Shown: in pieces, positions 56,101 through 59,564 of the stretch | How the letters are laid out: the number at the start of each line of letters is the position of its first letter | How positions within the stretch are numbered: the first letter of the stretch is position 1 | Virus record (IMG/VR): IMGVR_UViG_3300032313_000319 | Location: 1 to 59,564 of that record | Length of the DNA: 59,564 nt | Direction: 5' to 3' (one strand) | From: a virus | Position numbers and translations under genes: made by a program | Notes under the pieces: model-generated | What the model was told of the DNA's origin: nothing | Database searches by the model: none | Seen by the model: the letters and a program-made list of their open reading frames with translations, nothing else

Positions 56101-57093
56101 ATGGCACACGAACTAGAAACCGTAAACGGACAGACCGCTTTTGCTTCTTTGCGTGAACCTGCTTGGCATGGACTTGGAACCGTCTTCACTGAGGAAGTTT
56201 CCACAGCCGAAATGCTAAAGTTGGCACACCTAGACAATTGGAATGTCCGTCTTGAAGATGTAGCAATTCCAGAAGGCTTTGCCTCTGACCGTTCATTCTC
56301 TTTTGTTACCAGAACCAACCCATTCAACTCAGAACAGAATGATGTTCTTGGTGTTGTTGGTGAGCGTTATGTTCCGCTTCAGAATGAAGACCTATTTGAC
56401 TTTGGTGACCTAATGCTAGACGGCGGTGGTCGCTGGGAAACTGCTGGCTCTATCAAGGGTGGCAGACAAGTCTTTGGTTCTCTTGCTCTTGAGCGTGAAA
56501 CCGTTCTTGACCCTAATGGCGTGTCTGACAAGGTAAACACCTATCTTCTAATCAACACCTCTCATGACGGCTCAGTTGCTATTCAGGCTTCAATCACACC
56601 TGTGCGTGTTGTTTGTGCTAACACCTTGAACCTAGCCCTAAAGGGTAAGGCTAAGCAGTCTTTCAAGATTCGCCACACCTCTACCGCTTCTGGCAAGGTT
56701 GCTCAGGCTAGAGAGGCTCTTGGCTTGGCTAACCTATATATGAATGAGTTTGACAAAATGGCTCAGGAAATGATTAGCAAGGAAATCAACAAGGCTAAGT
56801 TTGATGAGATTGTTGCTCTTGCTTACCCTGCCCCTGAGAAAGACGCTAAGGGTTCATTCAAGAAATACAACGATAAGATTGACTTGATTCAGTCTATCTA
56901 TGTAGGTGACTACAACAAGACCATTGCTGGAACTGCTTGGGGTGCTTTCAATGCTCTGACTGAGCGTTTGGATTGGTATCGCTCTGGGCGTGGTGGTGAC
57001 AACGAGAGTATTCTCGCTGCTGCTTCTGGCTTTGACCCTGTGACTACTGCTGAGAAGAACCGCTTGCTTCAGTTGGTATTGGCTAACGCCTAG
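56101..57093 (+). CDS. DUF932 / phage-plasmid-like protein
   Basis: The 330-residue protein has the pattern of the DUF932 (phage/plasmid TIGR03299-type) family: REPAWHGLGTVFTEEVS, GERYVPLQNEDLFDFGD, QVFGSLALERET, TPVRVVCANTLNLALKGK. Members occur on plasmids and phages next to replication genes; activity unknown. AGAAAGTAG precedes the ATG. Confidence 0.85.
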   Translation: MAHELETVNGQTAFASLREPAWHGLGTVFTEEVSTAEMLKLAHLDNWNVRLEDVAIPEGFASDRSFSFVTRTNPFNSEQNDVLGVVGERYVPLQNEDLFDFGDLMLDGGGRWETAGSIKGGRQVFGSLALERETVLDPNGVSDKVNTYLLINTSHDGSVAIQASITPVRVVCANTLNLALKGKAKQSFKIRHTSTASGKVAQAREALGLANLYMNEFDKMAQEMISKEINKAKFDEIVALAYPAPEKDAKGSFKKYNDKIDLIQSIYVGDYNKTIAGTAWGAFNALTERLDWYRSGRGGDNESILAAASGFDPVTTAEKNRLLQLVLANA

Positions 57094-57152
57094 TCTATTC
57101 CTTCCTGGGTATGAAGTAAAACTGCCCAACAAACATATTCCAAGATCGTTAT

Positions 57153-57164
57153 GGGCCTCGGGCC
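57153..57164. repeat. CTCGGG/GGGCCC element 9
   Basis: GGGCCTCGGGCC inside a TATGG/CCATA hairpin; TTACGAAAC follows about 24 nt on. Confidence 0.6.
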
Positions 57165-57224
57165 ATAACTACTTAGACAAATACATTTACGAAACTAATT
57201 AAGAAACCCCCAAATTGTTTCCCT

Positions 57225-57250
57225 AAAATGTCTGACCCCCACCCTATACT
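57225..57250 (+). promoter_or_regulatory. TGTC-box promoter 15
   Basis: TGTCTG, ACCCCCACCC, TATACT. Confidence 0.65.
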
Positions 57251-57277
57251 TGTAAGCAAGTAGGAAAGGAAGGCAAA

Positions 57278-57469
57278 GTGCCTAGATTTTACATTCAAAT
57301 GAAAGTTGATTTTGCTGGAGAGATTGAGGCAGACTCAAAGGAACACGCTGAGGAATTGGCTTGGACATCTTGGGGTGACACAACAGGAGACGCTATCTCT
57401 TATGACGGTGTTTACTCTATTGATGTTGAGGAACTAGATGAGGAAGATGAGGATGAAGATGACGAGTAA
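57278..57469 (+). CDS. 63-residue protein with acidic tail
   Basis: GTG start behind GGAAAGGAAGG. MPRFYIQMKVDFAGEIEADS with AWTSWGDTTG, then a run of Asp/Glu. The tail codons overlap the GAGGATGAAG-ATG junction that starts the next gene. Confidence 0.6.
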   Translation: MPRFYIQMKVDFAGEIEADSKEHAEELAWTSWGDTTGDAISYDGVYSIDVEELDEEDEDEDDE

Positions 57470-57563
57470 CACTTGGGAACCAACTCCAGGAGGAGTATGG
57501 GATTCTTTCTTTCGTGAGATAGGCTTTGATAACGGAGATAGTGAGGAAGACGAAGATGAGTGA
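57459..57563 (+). CDS. 34-residue acidic-tail peptide
   Basis: The ATG follows GAGGATGAAG directly. MTSNTWEPTPGGVWDSFFRE then an Asp/Glu tail. It overlaps both neighbours. Confidence 0.5.
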   Translation: MTSNTWEPTPGGVWDSFFREIGFDNGDSEEDEDE

Positions 57564-57684
57564 TACCTTTACCATTGAAAGACCTGAATACCTTTCGGAT
57601 TCAGCTTGGGAAGCTCTATGCGAAGCTGTTGAGCGTTATGTAGAAGAGTGGGAAGAGTGGGAGGATGAAGATGACGATGACTAA
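57556..57684 (+). CDS. 42-residue acidic protein
   Basis: MSDTFTIERPEYLSDSAWEA then EEWEEWEDEDDDD, almost entirely acidic at the C-terminus. It overlaps the previous gene by 8 nt. Confidence 0.5.
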   Translation: MSDTFTIERPEYLSDSAWEALCEAVERYVEEWEEWEDEDDDD

Positions 57685-57853
57685 GTCTTGGTATGATGAC
57701 CTACCAACTTACGGTGACGGTACTATCTATCTTATGAAGATAAAGGGTGACCCTTATGACAAGTATAGGTGTATGGGGTGTTATAAGACTTGGCTATCTA
57801 CCGCCAAGAAAATGGGACACAAGGAAGCTGCTTGTAGGAGGCAACGAGGATAA
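57671..57853 (+). CDS. 60-residue zinc-finger-like protein
   Basis: The start is the ATG directly after GAGGATGAAG, 6 nt from GGGAGG; ATGs at 57665 and 57677 are alternatives. YRCMGCYKTWLSTAKKMGHK then AACRRQRG has CxxC...H...C. Coupled by TAATG. Confidence 0.6.
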   Translation: MTMTKSWYDDLPTYGDGTIYLMKIKGDPYDKYRCMGCYKTWLSTAKKMGHKEAACRRQRG

Positions 57854-58254
57854 TGTCATACCCTAATGCTATAGTGGACACTATGAATGAGACTATTGTA
57901 TGCCCCAACCACAATGGCAGTTTTGACTGCAACCCCTTTTGCCGTATCTGTGAGGGTAATCAAGAAACTACCCTTACCAACCTAATAGAACAAGCAAGCA
58001 CTGTTGCTTATGACGGTTGCCACAAAATCTATCTCAATATGGATAGTGTCCAGACTGATAAGATGATTAGTTATGGCTATTCAAATATCGTTGGTGGAAC
58101 TGCTTGGGAAAAGGAATATGCCGTATGGAATTGGTATGAAGATTCCTGTGGGCTAAGATTCATTGACGCTGTATTCACTAATGACGATGACACTGATAAG
58201 TTTGTTATTGTTGTTCCACAATTCTTTGGAGAGGATGAAGATGTTACCGATTGA
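57853..58254 (+). CDS. 133-residue zinc-binding-like protein
   Basis: TAATG start. IVCPNHNGSFDCNPFCRICE is a Cys/His cluster near the N-terminus, then a helical/beta domain ending in an acidic tail (FFGEDEDVTD). Function unknown. Confidence 0.65.
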   Translation: MSYPNAIVDTMNETIVCPNHNGSFDCNPFCRICEGNQETTLTNLIEQASTVAYDGCHKIYLNMDSVQTDKMISYGYSNIVGGTAWEKEYAVWNWYEDSCGLRFIDAVFTNDDDTDKFVIVVPQFFGEDEDVTD

Positions 58255-58363
58255 GGACTACCGCAAACTACTAGACGCAATAATGTCAGAGGGTCTTGAT
58301 AAAATAGACTCACTATCAGATGAATCACTTAGACAACTAATGCTACTAGTAGGAGAGAAATGA
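58241..58363 (+). CDS. 40-residue helical protein
   Basis: The ATG follows GAGGATGAAG directly. MLPIEDYRKLLDAIMSEGLD then SLRQLMLLVGEK. It overlaps the previous gene by 14 nt; a longer in-frame version from 58163 would lie inside that gene. Confidence 0.55.
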   Translation: MLPIEDYRKLLDAIMSEGLDKIDSLSDESLRQLMLLVGEK

Positions 58364-58494
58364 AGCAGTATCTAGTTACTTATGTTTGTGAGTATGAGGT
58401 TGAAGCCTTGGATGAAGACGAGGCTATTGACATTGCACTAGAGTATCACGCAGAACTACCTGACGGAGTATGGGAGGCAACCCTTGTTGACTAA
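58360..58494 (+). CDS. 44-residue acidic protein
   Basis: ATGA overlap start. MKQYLVTYVCEYEVEALDED then IALEYHAELPDGVWEA resembles the first half of the 57278 product (strand, then EAxD helix). Confidence 0.55.
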   Translation: MKQYLVTYVCEYEVEALDEDEAIDIALEYHAELPDGVWEATLVD

Positions 58495-58684
58495 GACTAA
58501 TCAGGAAATCATTGACTATCTAATTGCTGACACTCACGAACTCATTGGAACCAGGGAGCACTTTGTTACTGATGACCTTGATGGTTTCTATGACTACCTC
58601 TCAGGAATCATTGAACGAAGCCAGACTATCCTAAGAATGATGGGTGTGCCAGAAGACCAGATTCCACAGAACGGAGATTGCTAA
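58484..58684 (+). CDS. 66-residue helical protein
   Basis: TTG start with GGGAGG 6 nt upstream, overlapping the previous gene. IIDYLIADTHELIGTREHFV then YLSGIIERSQTILRMMG is amphipathic helical. Unknown. Confidence 0.6.
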   Translation: MLTKTNQEIIDYLIADTHELIGTREHFVTDDLDGFYDYLSGIIERSQTILRMMGVPEDQIPQNGDC

Positions 58685-58854
58685 TGGCTATCTCAGAGAT
58701 GGAGCAGATTGGCTATGAGGCAGGTATGGAAGATGGACTTGCCTATGCCATCAAAACAATTGAAAGTGCTATGGATAATCCAGCACTAGACATCTTGACA
58801 CCAAGACAGGTTCTTGGTATCCTAGTATCAACCCTAAAAATGAAAGAGGACTAA
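58684..58854 (+). CDS. 56-residue helical protein
   Basis: TAATG start. MAISEMEQIGYEAGMEDGLA then LTPRQVLGILVSTLKMKED. Unknown; part of a coupled run of seven genes. Confidence 0.6.
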   Translation: MAISEMEQIGYEAGMEDGLAYAIKTIESAMDNPALDILTPRQVLGILVSTLKMKED

Positions 58855-59088
58855 ATGGCTTGGGTAACTAATGACGGTGAATACAACGGAACTTCTTTGG
58901 TTATTGAGTTTGACTATGATGACCTTACCCCTGACCAGTGGACTAGGTTAGAGGAGATGTCAGACTCTAACAGGTATGACTATGTGAAAGCCATTCTTGA
59001 CAAGCACAACCTCAATGTTTGTGAGATTGAGATGGAAGAGTTTGGTGTTGAGTATGGACTAGAAGACCTGGATTGGGTGGATGAGTAA
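58855..59088 (+). CDS. 77-residue acidic protein
   Basis: The ATG follows the previous stop. LVIEFDYDDLTPDQWTRLEE then VCEIEMEEFGVEYGLEDLDW; strongly acidic. Unknown. Confidence 0.6.
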   Translation: MAWVTNDGEYNGTSLVIEFDYDDLTPDQWTRLEEMSDSNRYDYVKAILDKHNLNVCEIEMEEFGVEYGLEDLDWVDE

Positions 59089-59102
59089 TCATCCCCCTTT
59101 TT

Positions 59103-59111
59103 GGGCTCGGG
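59103..59111. repeat. CTCGGG element 10 (short)
   Basis: GGGCTCGGG; TTACGAAC follows about 38 nt on. Confidence 0.45.
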
Positions 59112-59159
59112 TCTATGTTATGTAAACCTATTACTCATAAAAAAGGAATTACGAACTCC

Positions 59160-59188
59160 TTGACTTTTTCCCCAGAATCTGAGATAAT
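59160..59188 (+). promoter_or_regulatory. sigma70-type promoter
   Basis: TTGACT (59160), 17 nt, GATAAT (59183-59188), then TTGAGTATCA as at 54660. Confidence 0.65.
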
Positions 59189-59212
59189 TGAGTATCAAGA
59201 AAGTAGGAATTC

Positions 59213-59311
59213 ATGAAGTGCTATGAATGCGAAGCACCAATAGTAGACGGTAACTTTTACTATTCATTTGAAGACACCAATGAAATTTGCCCTAAGTGTT
59301 ATGGAGAATAA
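59213..59311 (+). CDS. 32-residue zinc-ribbon peptide
   Basis: KCYECEAPIVDGNFYYS then EICPKCYGE gives two CxxC knuckles. GAAAGTAGG precedes the ATG; coupled by TAATG. Confidence 0.55.
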   Translation: MKCYECEAPIVDGNFYYSFEDTNEICPKCYGE

Positions 59312-59547
59312 TGCAAGTATATGCAGATAAGAGACCATCAGTAAATTCAACCACATGGACCAGGATCTTCCACAGTGGCAATGCAGAGGTACATGAGTCA
59401 GATCTCTATTACGATTACTATAGAGTTATTATGAAGGATGGATCTGCACCCCCGAAACTTTTCTTTGGAGAGTCTGCATGGATGAATTGCCAACGATATG
59501 TAGTTGACAAGATTGGCATGCAGGGGTATAATGTATTTAGTAAGTAA
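59311..59547 (+). CDS. 78-residue hypothetical protein
   Basis: The TAATG ATG at 59311 is preferred over an in-frame start at 59296 inside the previous gene. Trp/Tyr-rich (TTWTRIFHSGNAEVHESDLY, RVIMKDGSAPPKLFFGESAW). Unknown. Confidence 0.6.
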   Translation: MQVYADKRPSVNSTTWTRIFHSGNAEVHESDLYYDYYRVIMKDGSAPPKLFFGESAWMNCQRYVVDKIGMQGYNVFSK

Positions 59548-59564
59548 CCCCTAGTAGAAAGTAA

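Noticed and set aside
1-59564. Integrase, repressor or attachment site for lysogeny
   Set aside because: No recombinase, HTH repressor or att-like core was recognised; the window alone cannot exclude them elsewhere.

Overview
The window is part of the genome of a tailed double-stranded DNA phage (siphovirus-like, HK97-fold capsid). It is AT-rich and tightly packed, with frequent TAATG/ATGA gene junctions. No tRNA, CRISPR array, integrase or insertion sequence was seen. The host is probably a low-GC, planktonic (freshwater or marine) actinobacterium. This is inferred from small genes typical of actinophages (GP88-like, DUF932, MGTRGL-type, MSKYPVTVQLSG-type), from many start codons placed 5-7 nt after a -10 box (leaderless transcripts), and from accessory families common in aquatic phages (2OG-Fe(II) oxygenases, sulfotransferase, DUF6065/DUF6171-like proteins).

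Layout. Positions 1-38526 (minus strand) carry the virion genes. In transcription order from the right these are small tail/adhesin proteins (38526-36907), repeat-rich tail fibres (36889-32066), an Fn3 protein with a Phe/Pro-repeat tail (32046-31255), a cassette of six 2OG-Fe(II) oxygenases and two DUF6065-like proteins (31195-25614), a LamG-type surface protein (25586-21903), portal (21516), capsid maturation protease with scaffold-like tail (19820), major capsid (18443), head-tail connectors (17220-14173), major tail protein (14096), two paralogous tail assembly chaperones (13397 and 12653), a giant tape measure (12305-4020) and baseplate/minor tail proteins (4020-1, the last cut by the window edge). 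No terminase gene precedes the portal.

Positions 38579-39746 (plus strand) hold a two-gene lysis cassette: a lipoprotein-like NlpC/P60 hydrolase and a secreted lysozyme-like protein, behind a promoter with a terminator hairpin in its leader. Positions 39762-46276 (minus) hold two more oxygenases, a zinc-ribbon protein, a PASTA/PT-repeat protein, further adhesin subunits, a collagen-like protein and a holin-like protein.

Positions 46325-59547 (plus) hold a sulfotransferase, an Asp/Asn-hydroxylase-like oxygenase and then about 40 small genes, many below 60 codons. From 48.8 kb this arm is cut into short cassettes. Most begin with a promoter of unusual design: TGTCNN, exactly 10 nt, then a -10 hexamer (15 copies, ACCCC in most of the spacers). 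Ten cassette boundaries carry a GC-rich CTCGGG/GGGCCC element, eight of them followed by TTACGA.

The most interesting points are: (1) nine predicted 2OG-Fe(II) hydroxylases encoded alongside three proline-rich virion proteins (collagen-like, PT-repeat, FP-repeat), which suggests phage-encoded hydroxylation of its own fibres; (2) two promoter classes, extended -10 leaderless late promoters versus TGTC-box promoters spaced like T4 MotA promoters; (3) a probable kinase-like domain inside the tape measure; (4) a separate-gene alternative to the tail-chaperone frameshift; (5) a structured RNA of about 210 nt with its own terminator at 55749-55959.
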